From Metridium senile (Eukaryota > Cnidaria > Anthozoa > Actiniaria > Metridiidae): a stretch of 64,000 nt of DNA. Positions 12,501-21,654 of the stretch are shown in pieces. The stretch is taken from positions 11,702,764 through 11,766,763 of the forward strand of contig OX459097.1 of the NCBI GenBank assembly GCA_949775045.1, in the 5' to 3' direction. Each line of letters opens with the position of its first letter. Position 1 is the stretch's first letter. Under the pieces are notes generated by a model. The model did no database searches. It had not been told where the DNA came from and saw only the letters and a program-made list of their open reading frames with translations. A program made the position numbers and the translations under genes.

Positions 12501-15029
12501 TATTGTCTTGAATTCCCCGGGGAACACAAAACAATAGACTTATCCCGGCTAGCAGGGACAACTCGCCATCATATAAACAGCCCTTTAGAAGCTAGCCAGT
12601 CAATATCGGCAGTTATACAAATTAGCTAGACGCCACTAAACATATTCAAAAGTTTACATAATGATATCTACTGTGCTGTTAGACACATTTGACTAGGCAT
12701 ATAGTTCCAAACGCTAATCATTCACCAACCCACACTACATTCATAAACGAATAACCGGAAAAATCATCAGCCAAACTTCACACTGACGCAGCAAAAGAGA
12801 ATTTGTTTGATGACAGATTGGCTTTTAAAAGCTGTATATTCAAATTCTACTGTGTTTTGAATAATTACAACATAAAATGATCAAAATAAATAAACAATAT
12901 TATTTGAAAGTTGCATGTTATTTTATATACACATAAACTTTTGTTTCGAATCAATATTGCTATCTATTTTACTGATATTATTTTATGAAATTATTAAAAA
13001 AGAAGTTAAATTTTACGTTGGTCATCCCGTGAAGCGAGGTTGTATTGTGTTTAAGTTCATCGTTATATAATATTTTCAATAATTACTTCATTAAAAATTT
13101 CATAAAACCTTCGTTTTTTTACGGCGCAATTATGACGGTTGAAATTCTAGTTTTTATTTAGATTCAAAAGCCATTACTAACATAAATAAACTTATAAAAA
13201 ATACTCAACAATTTCTAAAAAAAAAATTGGTATTTTTCCAGGTTTTTTAGTATTTTTTTCAGTTGAATATAAACACATTTCGAGTGTTTTGAATTGACTA
13301 AATAAACGAAAACAGTTTGATTCAGAACATTCAAATTCTAGGATTAAAATATATTTAAAGCGAAACACTTCATGCGTTGAAATAATCCAAATTATAATGA
13401 ATTGATCTGAGGTTATTGTTTTTGAAGAATCGTTTTTTTAGCTTGATTAAATGCGGGCTAGCTAGTTTGTAAGCTTAATGAGAACAAAACGAGATCGCTT
13501 TGTGTTATTTACGGCTATAATACAGCATTAACACTATTTTACCCATTGTTATTGAAAAAAAAATTGAAAATTACTTGAATAATTCTCACACTATATTATT
13601 AAAATAAACACGAAGCAAGAGAATTAAATTCACAACTTGTGAGCGTATAATTCAAGCTAATATACGTCGACGAAATTCAAAATTAGGGAGCATTAAACAT
13701 GCGACAAATGATTGCTAAAAACAAGCCTTTAAGGTTACACAGTACAGATATAGATCAATTGTTATAAAAAGTGACTTTTGAAGGACTATCAAAGAAATTT
13801 TCGAGTTAAAATATACTGTTTTAAGGGTAGAAAAAGCCAGTCATCACATTTTATGAGTGTTTTTCAGTTCTCGGATCGACGGAAGTGGCTGAGTACGCAT
13901 GCGTGTAATCTACTCGAACGACAACAAATAATTCTCGGCTATGTATGAATTTGTGTCCATTGCTAAGGAAAACTATTATTCAACCTTGCAAACAGCAAAA
14001 ACATGCGAATATAGCAAAGGGTTTACATGCAAAAGAGCTAGAATTGTCTGTTTGGAATCGTCATCGAGTAATGTATGCTCCAACGAGCGTGAACTGTCGT
14101 CAAATAAACATTTGGGAATAAAAAAAATTGAAATTGCAAACTATTTTCTATACTTACCCAACCAAAACTACAGTAAAATCTAAAACATTCCATAGATTTC
14201 TCAAGTAAGAGCCAGGGTGCAGTACGAAACCAGACGCGATAATTTTCAGAAAAGCCTCGATACAGAATATTCCAAGAAAATACAGTTCTGCAGTTTCCTA
14301 AAAAAAACACACATCAGTTGTTAGACTTTAAGAGGTTTTCTTCAAAACCAAAGGCTTACAATTACTGTACTCACCAGATCCGCGGAGATCTCAATTTTAT
14401 CATTTTTCGGTAGAGGTTTGTTTAATGCTAGTACAACACAATTCGCTACTATATTCAGCAAAATAAAATATTCAAACGCTGTGCGTTAACGTTAAGGTCA
14501 AACTTCTAAATACTCCTTCATCAATCGATTAGAGTACTACTAGGAGCAAATGACACAGAAAAAACTAAAGTAATAATTTCAACGGTTTAACAATGGTCAA
14601 ACTCTAGAGCATATACAGTAAAGCACTCACACAGGCCGTAATAGATATTTTAATAGCAAAGAGCGACGAGTGTTGCTGCCTGCCCGTCGTTAGCATTACT
14701 AGATTAAAGTACATATATATTATTAAAAATATGGCAGAAAAAGGATATTTGGAGTCCACGATAAAGCGACATAGTCGCCTTGCTGGATTGGTCGTAGATA
14801 AACAGTATAAAGAGTATTCGTGATCATGGCGAACAAAATGCACAAAGCTAGAACAGCATCCTTGTTCATTGTCCGTCTCTAAAGGTGCCAAAGACGAGCT
14901 GTTGTTGTTCTGGCTGCCATTGGCGATACGAAATGAAGACTTTGTCGAGAAGTAGTTGTCTTTCGCTTGGATTTCCTCATCTTTATACTCATCCATATCT
15001 GTAAAGCGAGTGAGTGGGGTAGATTTCAT
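457..15029 (-). CDS. CACNA1-like: Voltage-gated calcium channel alpha-1 subunit, 5' part (N-terminus and repeat I)
   Basis: This is the pore-forming subunit of a plasma-membrane calcium channel. Six exons on the minus strand join in phase: 15029-14631, 14297-14158, 5375-5269, 2891-2733, 1682-1468 and 566-457, giving 376 codons plus 2 nt. They encode about 72 cytoplasmic residues, then repeat I: S1 near residues 73-110, S2 and S3, an S4 with regularly spaced arginines ([13 protein letters not shown]), S5, an extracellular loop, the P-loop QCITMEGWT with the selectivity-filter glutamate at about residue 332, and S6 ending [15 protein letters not shown] fits the Cav1/Cav2 (high-voltage) group better than Cav3. 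An in-frame TAA directly precedes the chosen ATG. The beta-subunit-binding linker and repeats II-IV would lie left of base 1. The subtype cannot be settled from repeat I. Introns 2 to 5 are loaded with repeats. Confidence 0.92.
601..1052. mobile_element. 452-bp inverted-repeat element in calcium channel intron 5
   Basis: Terminal repeats of about 50 bp (GAGTAGTTTCACATAAGCCG.../...CGGCTTATGTGATACTACTC). A second palindrome, about 655-810, pairs GACAAG.AATATAACCAATTC with its complement. Confidence 0.75.
1075..1363. mobile_element. MITE family A copy (CACCTATTTC ends)
   Basis: Terminal repeats of about 75 bp include AATCGTTGTC and CCTGCAAAGGATGTCGGTA. One end abuts the donor of the exon-like 1369-1428 segment. 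Confidence 0.75.
1369..1428 (-). other. Exon-like 60-nt segment resembling calcium channel repeat III S2, inside the repeat I intron
   Basis: Between the P-loop exon and the S6 exon lies a 60-nt open segment, phase 0 to 0, with a good acceptor (TTTTCTGCAG) and a donor (GTATTT). It reads [20 protein letters not shown]. The run YFD.VFTG.F.FE is typical of S2 in repeat III of Cav1/Cav2 channels, not repeat I. Vertebrate CACNA1C has, as I recall, 60-nt mutually exclusive IIIS2 exons. A MITE terminus begins about 6 bp past the donor. It may be a displaced exon copy, a cassette exon or a relic; use in transcripts is unknown. Confidence 0.6.
1468..1682 (-). CDS. CACNA1-like: Calcium channel exon 5: pore loop and selectivity filter of repeat I
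   Basis: It is 215 nt, phase 1 to phase 0. It encodes a cysteine-bearing extracellular loop, then [17 protein letters not shown] and CITMEGWT. The glutamate of MEGW is the repeat I member of the EEEE filter. The donor is GTAAGT. Confidence 0.93.
1725..1875. repeat. 150-bp palindrome in calcium channel intron 4
   Basis: AATAGCTGTTATTACAGTTA pairs with its complement at the far end, and CGAGGCTTTCGGGC pairs near the centre. It would form a long hairpin and is probably a MITE. Confidence 0.7.
1903..2086. mobile_element. MITE family C (TAGACC..ATCGGCTAACGCGTTGC ends)
   Basis: Inverted ends with CCAATTCAAA.CTTTTGGGA arms. Related sequence recurs at 34888-35436 and near 42763-42925. Confidence 0.7.
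2103..2726. repeat. ATC/GAT microsatellite
   Basis: About 620 bp of CATCAT-rich sequence with ATCATCTC variants. It starts immediately inside the exon 4 donor of the calcium channel. The open frame across it is low-complexity and not coding. Confidence 0.95.
2733..2891 (-). CDS. CACNA1-like: Calcium channel exon 4: repeat I S5
   Basis: It is 159 nt. It completes the GVPSLQVV motif across the splice and encodes S5 ([20 protein letters not shown]) and the start of the pore loop. The GTGAGA donor is followed at once by a GAT-type microsatellite. Confidence 0.93.
3040..3785. repeat. Minisatellite of about 60-70 bp units in calcium channel intron 3
   Basis: About ten units carry GGACGAATGAGCGGTTGAAT then ATGAATAAATGGATGG, with the number of GGAT and GAAT steps varying. 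The long minus-strand frame across it is an artefact of the tetranucleotide base. Confidence 0.95.
4385..5115. repeat. ATGATA/ATGATAACG satellite ending in a TAA run
   Basis: About 730 bp of hexamer- and trimer-based repeat, then (GAT)n and (TAA)n. It stays open in frames on both strands purely from composition. A short outlier follows at 5181-5245, next to exon 3. Confidence 0.95.
5269..5375 (-). CDS. CACNA1-like: Calcium channel exon 3: repeat I S4 voltage sensor
   Basis: It is 107 nt with a TTTTCAG acceptor and a GTGAGT donor. [19 protein letters not shown] is the S4 signature of repeat I, with arginine or lysine every third residue. The next intron holds two large tandem arrays. Confidence 0.92.
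5408..6773. mobile_element. 1.37-kb inverted-repeat element carrying a GACGGTTAAAT minisatellite
   Basis: Ends GGTGAACGTAGTATTTACAA / AAACACTACGTTCACC are inverted. Inside is a nested MITE (5539-5772), then at 6160-6612 an array of 22-30-bp units GCTGTTTGACGGTTAAATTT. No transposase frame. The same ends occur near 33815-34140. Confidence 0.7.
5539..5772. mobile_element. 234-bp MITE nested in the 5408-6773 element
   Basis: Ends TGTGGGACTCGCCGTACCG / CGGTACGGCGAGTCACACAG with inner arms GTTTGATGAATTTTTGAC. Confidence 0.75.
6856..7055. mobile_element. MITE family D (GTCTACACGAATCCG)
   Basis: An inverted array of CACACGAATCC and ACCGCATACTTTT phrases. At least three related stretches form the 36142-36680 cluster. 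Confidence 0.7.
7637..7729. repeat. (AAAC)n microsatellite
   Basis: About 23 uninterrupted CAAA units. Confidence 0.97.
7960..8103. mobile_element. 144-bp palindromic MITE, copy 1
   Basis: Ends AGAGTACAAACACTAAAAGT / ACTTTTAGTGTTTGTACTCT. A second copy is inverted at 57266-57410. Confidence 0.8.
8759..8842. repeat. Inverted repeat around GAAGATATGAATTTTATTTTC
   Basis: A stem of about 25 bp with a loop of about 30 bp. The flanks (8560-8650) hold further GTGAAGATATGAA-like sequence, suggesting a degraded element. Confidence 0.6.
9355..9790. repeat. GAT-rich microsatellite with interruptions
   Basis: GATGATGAT runs with GGTGCATGAT variants, interrupted by about 60 bp of unique sequence near 9440-9500. 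Long open frames here are compositional. Confidence 0.92.
10085..10605. repeat. Purine-only strand: GAAAGG/GGAAGAAA minisatellite
   Basis: About 500 bp almost free of pyrimidines on the plus strand, with repeated AACGAAGGAAAGGGAGAAAC-like units of about 35-60 bp, ending in (ACAG)n. Such tracts can form triplex DNA. Confidence 0.92.
10888..11195. mobile_element. MITE family B (TTGCAAGAACGTTGTCCTG), one copy plus a partial one
   Basis: 10888-11050 is a full inverted copy containing GAGTTCAGCTTGAGTGATCT; 11061-11195 is a partial copy in reverse. Confidence 0.7.
11197..11482. mobile_element. MITE family A copy, complete
   Basis: Ends CACCTATTTC / GAAATAGGTG, flanked by TATA. The interior matches the 1075-1363 copy. 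Confidence 0.75.
11594..12226. mobile_element. MITE family A copy with inserted sequence
   Basis: Family A ends enclose an extra segment of about 400 bp (about 11740-12145). It has repeated CTGACTTTTCCCTGACC phrases and a palindrome around TTGCAACCATTCCAGG / CCTGGGAATGGTTGCAA. Confidence 0.65.
12242..12393. mobile_element. MITE family B copy
   Basis: CACCTAATTGCAAGAACGTT... with AAGATCATTCAAGATGAAC inside and TTCTTGCAAGT at the other end. Confidence 0.7.
12451..12587. mobile_element. 137-bp palindromic MITE (GTTGTTTATATGG ends)
   Basis: AGTTGTCC.TGCTAGCCGGGAT pairs with ATCCCGGCTAGCAGGGACAA. A longer relative is at 27276-27665. Confidence 0.75.
12600..14150. other. AT-rich single-copy intron 2 sequence of the calcium channel
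   Basis: No gene, MITE or tandem repeat recognised, apart from short A/T runs. Calcium channel exon 2 follows at 14158. Confidence 0.6.
14158..14297 (-). CDS. CACNA1-like: Calcium channel exon 2: repeat I S2-S3
   Basis: It is 140 nt with a TTTTTTTAG acceptor and a GTAAGT donor. It reads [20 protein letters not shown], then a loop with [16 protein letters not shown] and the start of S3, ending in phase 2. Confidence 0.92.
14298..14630 (-). other. Calcium channel intron 1
   Basis: A 333-bp AT-rich intron with a GTGAGT donor and a polypyrimidine acceptor; nothing else recognised. Confidence 0.8.
14631..15029 (-). CDS. CACNA1-like: Calcium channel exon 1: N-terminus and S1 of repeat I
   Basis: It carries 133 codons from ATG at 15029-15027 to a GTGAGT donor after ATTACGGCCTGT, phase 0. 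The segment [13 protein letters not shown] matches the conserved run just before IS1, followed by a hydrophobic S1. A possible acceptor (CTTTACAG) near 14998 means an upstream exon could replace this start. Confidence 0.85.
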
Positions 15030-16155
15030 TTAATGATTTCTTCATTACCTCCCTTTCATTCATTCCCAACTGATTTGAATAGGCGATCGGTTGGTCATTT
15101 CGGGCGACCGACAACTCAACTTATTTAGTATTTCTATAGCAAAAAGCCAACCATTTTCGATATAAATTGACTCGTATAAACGACACTTCGTATTTTTTGA
15201 GCCATCTCAGTTGTCATCTTATAAGCCAATTACATTTAGAGTGAATATTTTACCGATTGTGGTAGCCATTGGTAACCGGTTTTCGCCGTAGTCATGAGGC
15301 TAGGTCTTACTTAGGCGGTGATCAATATGTGACCATAAAACACCTGCCCAGAACGCATGCAAACGCTAGCAATCTATTCATATTCAAATTTGGTGTTGTG
15401 ATGTACACATATTGTCAGCTCAAGCGAGCAATGGCCTCCGAAACTTAACCGTTTGTTAAGGTTATCTCTTCGCTTTAAACCACTTTTTACCTTCTTAGAA
15501 ACACTACTATATGAAATGGTTAGAAGAAGGCTAAGTGGTCCTCTATGTTAAAGGCTAATTCAGAAAGCTACCCGCAGTCAAAGAAAACAACTAAATTATT
15601 CACGGTATATACTCGCCATTTTTTTCTGAACGAACCATTGAAAAGCCTGCAGTTTTGTAAAAAAAAGGGTTGAAATCCGGTCTATAGTAATATTCATGAA
15701 ATAGTAAAGGCTGAACTGAAATCCTTTGTGGTTCTAAGAGGCGAAAGTGTTTAAGGTTTAAATGTAATTTCAACGAGTCGCACATACAACTTGAATTTTA
15801 TCTTAATCACATTATCTCAAAATGAATTTTTTTTTTAAATATTCATATATATGTATTTCAAATGTACCGAAGGATCTATAACTCATACTCACGATATTTG
15901 GTATTATGTAATTTATTCTTTTAATACATCACATCATAACTAAAGTCAGTATATAAGACGGTAAAAAATTATTAATTATGCATTTTTTGGCAAATTATTC
16001 ACACTTCTTCCACGATTTTATTGAGACGTCATAACAAATGTCTATTTCAAAGGCAAGAATTTAATCAACTCTAAAGAAATTCAGTTGAATTTTTTTTTCA
16101 GATAAGATAAAAAATAACTTGTATAGGCATGAAAACCGACAAAATTCGGCAACAA
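15030..16155. other. Upstream flank of the calcium channel gene
   Basis: AT-rich sequence with no coding potential seen. It may hold 5' untranslated exons or promoter elements, but no motif allows a firm call. Confidence 0.5.
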
Positions 16156-16159
16156 TAAA

Positions 16160-16608
16160 ACAGATATCGCGATCATTCAAAAGTCGCAAAACGACTCCAA
16201 TTGCCCTCAAGTAGGATTATCGTTGCACTATTTCTTTGGGAGAAAAACGAATGTTAAATATACGATCAAAAGCAGCAAAAATAGAATTAATATATAAGAT
16301 CCAATAAAACAGATATCGCGACCATTCAAAAGTCGAAAAACGACTCCAATTGCCCTCAAGTAGGATTATCCTTGCACTATTTCTTTTGGAGAAAAGAAAA
16401 GTTAAATATACGATCAAAAGCAGCAAAAATTGAAATAATATATAAGATCCAATAAAACAGATATCGCTACCATTCAAAGGTCGAAAAACGACTCCAATTG
16501 CCCTCAATTAAGTAGGATTATCCTTGCACTATTTCTTTGGTAGAAAAAAGAGTGTTAAATATACGATCAAAAGCAGCCAAAATAGAATTAATGTATATAA
16601 GATCCAAG
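16160..16608. repeat. Three tandem units of about 148 bp
   Basis: Each has AAAACAGATATCGC.ACCATTC, CTCCAATTGCCCTCAAGTAG and ATACGATCAAAAGCAGC. The units differ by a few changes. Confidence 0.9.
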
Positions 16609-16739
16609 AGATGATTTATGTATGTTAAATGAGATGAGAAAATGGGTCAATTTAGGCTAACAAGTACTTCCAATTCAAAAAATATATAAATAACTTTTTT
16701 TAACGATTTTGAAATGCGAAGTAAAAAATATTAACTTGA

Positions 16740-17235
16740 ATTATATTTACAAAAAAACAAAAAAAAATTACCAAATAAAAGTAAAACCTGATCAAAAGCA
16801 ACGGAAGAACTCCCAGGAGATGTCAATCCGAACAAAAAAGTTATAAAACGTAGCCATATGAAAGAAAACAATTCAGAAAATGAGTTCGCAATAAAAACAT
16901 AGCAATTACCTACGAAGCAAAGCACAACAAAATAAAATCAGAACACAACAACAATACACAAAACAAAACGTAAACAAAACGAAATATAACAATAACATAA
17001 CATAACAAAATACAAAACAATCCGAGACAAAAATATTACGTGAAAAAAAAGACAAATTAAATTTAAAAAAAAAAAAATTGCTTCTCAACAACAAAGCACA
17101 AAATAAACTATACGAAAAACAAACAAATTAATTAATTAAAACCCCCCAAAAATCACAAAGAAACAAACATACACAAAAACAAACGAACGAACAAACAAAC
17201 AAACGAATTAAAAAAAAAACTATAAAAAAAAATAA
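16740..17235. other. A/C-rich low-complexity stretch
   Basis: Plus strand made mostly of AAACAAAAC-type sequence with few G or T. No gene recognised. Confidence 0.7.
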
Positions 17236-17344
17236 TCTAAAAACACATCACCCTATCTAGATCTCATGATCAGTTTTATAGTCAAATGCATCAATGTCAT
17301 TAACGTTATCAACGTAAAGTACATACATATACTTTAGTAGTATA

Positions 17345-17745
17345 GTCGGAGATTAATACTACAAGTGACACGTGGTTCTTCGTATATTTGCCTTTCAGCA
17401 GTTGAAATTTCAATTTTAAACTGTATAATAAGCAACAGAGAACAAGAAAAAAGAATTATGAACTCTCTGTTATTCATATTAGTACTACAACAAGTGACAC
17501 GTGATTCTTCGTATATTTGCCTTTCAGCAGTTGAAATTTCAATTTTGAACTGTATAATAAGCAACAGAGAACAAGAAAAAAGAATTATGAACTCTCTGTT
17601 ATTCATATTAGTACTACAACAAGTGACACGTGATTCTTCGTATATTTGCCTTTCAGCAGTTGAAATTTCAATTTTGAACTGTATAATAAGCAACAGAGAA
17701 CAAGAAAAAAGAATCACGAACCCTCTGTTATTAATTACAGCCAGT
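17345..17745. repeat. Three tandem units of about 126 bp, with a solo relative at 21700-21800
   Basis: Units carry ACAAGTGACACGTGATTCTT, GCCTTTCAGCAGTTGAAATT and AAGCAACAGAGAACAAG. Both strands are open by chance because the unit length is a multiple of three. A single diverged unit lies near 21700-21850. Confidence 0.9.
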
Positions 17746-18075
17746 ATCGTGTATTTAGAGCAAACGTCTGTCATGAATTTCTTTTAGCGTTAAAGTCTAT
17801 TTTGATGGACAGTGTTAATAACAGCAACAAAATAGCACTACGCAAACACTCTTCATTTCACTTATTCAAAAACCTTGTAAACACCTTAAATCTAAACAGA
17901 AAGCTGACTCCAATTAAGATTCCGTTACAACGATATTTTATCTCAGTTTACACCTAGTTGCTAATAGGTTGTCAAGTCTAAACAATATCAACAAAACTTA
18001 ACGAAACTGGTGGTGTTTTCAAATCAAGTCAACCGGTGGTGATAATAGGCCTTTAGCACGATGACGTCATTTAAC

Positions 18076-18203
18076 TACCGGGGACCGGTTGTACGAAGGG
18101 TGAATCCTTATCCAGCGGATAAAATGTATAAAAAACCTATGCAGTGGATAACTTTTATCCGCGGATAGCTTTATCCACCCTTCGTACAACCGTCCCCAGT
18201 ACA
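18076..18203. mobile_element. 128-bp palindromic MITE
   Basis: GGGGACCGGTTGTACGAAGG pairs with CCTTCGTACAACCGTCCCC, with a TTATCCGC/GCGGATAA inner arm. Confidence 0.75.
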
Positions 18204-18319
18204 AGAACGTTTTAAGACTTTTCTTTAATATTCAAACTTCCGTTCCCTTTTGAGATTACTAGGACAATCGACACTAATTATTTCTTTAAAGGAAGTAGGC
18301 AAAGTATTCTGAACTTGGT

Positions 18320-18415
18320 TCAATCTACGTCCCTTGTAGCCTCCAATGCAGCCGCTTCTTTGTGTCGTCACGCAACGCTCAAAGGAGCGGCTTCATACGG
18401 AGGCTACGTCTCTCG
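18320..18415. repeat. Imperfect inverted repeat, GTAGCCTCC ends
   Basis: TTGTAGCCTCCAATG.AGCCGC pairs with GCGGCTTCATACGGAGGCTA across about 40 bp. Confidence 0.6.
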
Positions 18416-18589
18416 CGGTTAAGACAAACAAACTGAGATCACAGCAGACGTTAACGGTCCCAATAGTTCGACAAGTTAAAAAACGTGTTAAACGCCAGCA
18501 AAATTAATGTTTAATATAATATACTGTACAAAATTACCCGATTCTGATTGGACTAGAGGAGTATAATTAAAATGTAAATTGTACTCTGC

Positions 18590-18782
18590 AGAGTACCAAT
18601 TAGTTTTTCAATATATTATAAATAAAAACTCGCACGATCTTCTCGTACAATTTTTAATTAATAGATACTCGTGATGTTATGAAAGTTATCAAATTGGAGT
18701 CGCCTAAAAGTCTCGTCTAATTTCGAAAACTTTCAAAACATCACTCGTACCTATTAATTACAATTGTGCGATTTCCTATACA
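18590..18782. repeat. Palindromic element of about 190 bp
   Basis: CTCGCACGATCTTCTCGTACAA.../...ACAATTGTGCGATTTC arms with an inner GATGTT.TGAAAGTT pair. Confidence 0.6.
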
Positions 18783-18805
18783 AATATCTTATGTGCCGAG
18801 TCGAA

Positions 18806-18955
18806 ATATGGTGACCTCCAATTGTTCTTGACTGGCTGACCTCGTGCTCACGTTGGAAAACAATGGCCGGAATTTTCGCATGTAAGATAGGCTAGCCAGT
18901 CAAGAACAATAGCGATTCAAATTGGCTGCCATATTACGATAAGGAATTATACTGC
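18806..18955. repeat. Inverted-repeat element, ATATGGTGACCTCCAATTGT ends
   Basis: TTGTTCTTGACTGGCTGACC pairs with AGGCTAGCCAGTCAAGAACA; a small MITE of about 150 bp. Confidence 0.65.
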
Positions 18956-18984
18956 GAACCATACCAAGTCCCTCCGGATTACGT

Positions 18985-19465
18985 GGAAAACGCACTTCCG
19001 CGCTTTATAGAGATTAGTGTGAAGTGCTCACAGTCTAGTTCGAGCAGTCCCTATTAAGTCCCGTTTTTTAAGAAAGAAAAGCTCATTTTCCTTGGAATCC
19101 ATCCAGGTGATCTCGCTTCGAAGCGCGCAAGGGATTGTTTGTCATAACGAACAGTTCCAAATTGGCGCCTCGATACAGCAACGATTTCGGTTACTTTTAG
19201 GCATTTGCGTTTTGTTTTTTATTCTTTTTTATTGCTGATAGAGCAGCAGAGAGCTTTTGTTGTCCAAGTTACATAGAATGCTTTAATGTTAAGTTATGTT
19301 AAGGACGTATTTATAGAGGGTTAAAACGGAAAACAACTCTCTCAAACGACGCCATCTTGGAACTGTTGCGACAAAAATTCTTCTGATTAGCTTATACTAA
19401 CCGGAAGTGCGCGCGAGAAATCACCTGTAGAGATAAGTGGAAAGTGCGCGCAGTCTAGTTTTGTG
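18985..19465. other. Region with paired CAGTCTAGTT segments and an internal inverted repeat
   Basis: A direct repeat of AGTGTGAAGTGC.C.CAGTCTAGTT occurs at each side. Between them ACAGTTCCAAATTGGCG pairs with CGCCATCTTGGAACTGT. No coding signal. Confidence 0.45.
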
Positions 19466-19924
19466 TATATAGCGTATAGGTTTTTTTTTTACCTTTGTGT
19501 TGGGGAGTAGTTAACGCTCCTATCCATGTAGGGTAGCACCAAGTAGCTATTTTACAGAGTCACAGGTAGTACTATGATTTTGTTGTATAAAATCAGTTGT
19601 TGTCGCCATGCCTAGAGCATAAAGTGAAAATAGTAAGACTTTTAATACATACTAGTTATAAAATAGTTTCAAGTGTTATACGTGATAGCGGATAGATTCT
19701 ATCGGGCTCTCATGATGAAGATATGAGATATGATCCAGAAACAACTCTAAGGACTCTAAGACGCGAGACTGCATGCAAATGCAAACACAAGTTAAAACAA
19801 TATATGTGGAACATCCCAAAAGTCACTTGTATTTTCGGGTATACACACAGGCCTTTAGGCGAGTGTGTATGCAAAGAAAAGTATAAGTGACGAGTGGGAT
19901 ATTCATGGCTCAAGTTCGGAGTTT

Positions 19925-20973
19925 ACAAGTAAGTGATATAGTTAACGTTATTTAGAATTAAAGTGTACCACAATAGATGCGGCACACGAGAAGACTTTCC
20001 AAGTAGTTATTATAGTTAACGTTATTTACAATTAAAGAGTACCACAGTAGATGCGGCACACGAGAAGACTTTCCAAGTAGTTATTATAGTTAACGTTATT
20101 TACAATTAAAGAGTACCACAATAGATGTGGCACACGAGATGACTTACAAGTTGTTGATATAGTTAACGTTATTTACAATTAAAGAGTACCACAGTAGATG
20201 TGGCACACGAGATGACTTACAAGTAGTTGATATAGTTGACGTTATTTACAATTAAAGAATACCACAATAGATGTGGCACACGAGATGACTTACAAGTTGT
20301 TGATATAGTTAACGTTATTTACAATTAAAGAGTACCACAATAGATGTGGCACACGAGAAGACTTACAAGTAGTTGATATAGTTGACGTTATTTACAATTA
20401 AAGAGTACCACAATAGATGTGGCACACGAGATGACTTACAAGTAGTTGATAGAGTTAACGTTATTTACAATTAAAGAGTACCACAGTAGATGTGGCACAC
20501 GAGATGACTTACAAGTAGTTATTATAGTTAACGTTATTTACAATCAAAGAGTACCACAATAGATGTGGCACCATCCTCGGGAACCCAGGGGTATTCTTCT
20601 GTCGAGCTCGTTTCTCGCTTCCACAACATATACCCCTGGGAACGTAGTCTGTTGGAGCTTGTTCCGGAAGTCAAAATTCAAACTTATTTAACGACTTTCT
20701 TTGAATGGTTATCTTGATTTTCATTGGTCGACCTAATAAGGTCGACCAATCAGGAAAGAGCTGAATTTTGACTTCCGGAACAAGCTCCAACAGACTACGT
20801 TCCCAGGGGTATATGTTGTGGAAGCGAGAAACGAGCGACAGAAGAATACCCCTGGGTTCCCGAGGATGATGTGGCACACGAGAAGGCTTACAAGTAGTTG
20901 ATATAGTTAACGTTATTTACAATTAAAGAGTACCACAATAGATGTGGCACACGAGATGACTTACAAGTAGTTG
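19925..20973. repeat. Minisatellite of about 77-bp units, split by a MITE
   Basis: About ten units carry TAGTTAACGTTATTTACAAT, GTACCACA.TAGATG.GGCAC and ACGAGATGACTTACAAGT. A MITE at 20572-20868 sits inside one unit. Confidence 0.92.
20572..20868. mobile_element. 297-bp MITE with 9-bp target duplication
   Basis: Ends CATCCTCGGGAACCCAGG / CCTGGGTTCCCGAGGATG are perfect, and the whole element is a long palindrome around GGTCGACC. ATGTGGCAC is duplicated on both sides, taken from the minisatellite unit. A 9-bp duplication suggests Mutator-type mobilisation. A truncated copy is at 41322-41616. Confidence 0.88.
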
Positions 20974-21161
20974 ATAGAGTGGTTTTCATTAACCCGTGAA
21001 ACACACTTTAGCGTAATATGCTTTATTACACTTTATTACACTTTAACTTTAACTTTGTGTTTTATAATCATTTGTTCAATAGCACTATTACACATTAATA
21101 CACTTAATTACTCTTTCCCTATTACACTTTGTTTCACAGGTTAATGAAAACCACTCTATAG
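20974..21161. mobile_element. MITE family E (AGAGTG.TTTTCATTAACC ends)
   Basis: ATAGAGTGGTTTTCATTAAC pairs with the other end through TTTCACAGGTTAATG. Relatives with an AGAGTG terminus lie at 34145-34290 and 56243-56393. Confidence 0.7.
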
Positions 21162-21333
21162 TTAACGTTATTTACAGGTAATTAGTGCCACTCTAGATAT
21201 GACCCCTATGAAAGCTTACAAGGGCTTACAAAATTCCATTGGCTGTAGTCAAATTCTAAATACATTACACGCTATCGATATCGAGGCTTAGATTTACCGA
21301 CGACAAATGTGTTATGGTATTTTATGTTATTGA

Positions 21334-21654
21334 TACAGCTATTTCAAAAAACGTTGAATACTGAAAGTGCATTCCAAGACCCAATGGCATTGTGGCTCTC
21401 AACTATGTGAAAATAGAAAGTAAAGATACAGCGCACTGCTTCCTATACGTAGCTAGTAATATTGTATCGGATAGAATGCACTAACAATAAATTATCAGTA
21501 TTATATATTTTAGTTTAGATAATAAACAAATCATAGCCTGCGTCACATCCGGACATTTCTCGGTTAGAGACGCAGGCTAACGAACCATGGCCAAAAATGC
21601 ATTTCGGTCTTGAAATGCACTATTCAGTATGCAGCCTTTTTGAAATAGCAGTAT
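21334..21654. mobile_element. MITE family F (ACAGCTATTTCAAAAA ends)
   Basis: ATTTCAAAAAACGTTGAATA and GTGCATTCCAAGACC are mirrored at the other end. Relatives: 44463-45785 and 52604-52784. Confidence 0.65.

Noticed and set aside
17334..17787. Open frames of about 140 residues on both strands with three protein-like repeats
   Set aside because: A tandem unit with a length divisible by three stays open by chance; no splice sites and no known domain.
19925..20973. CRISPR-like spacing of short repeats
   Set aside because: Units are contiguous and similar over their whole length, with no unique spacers, in a eukaryotic genome.
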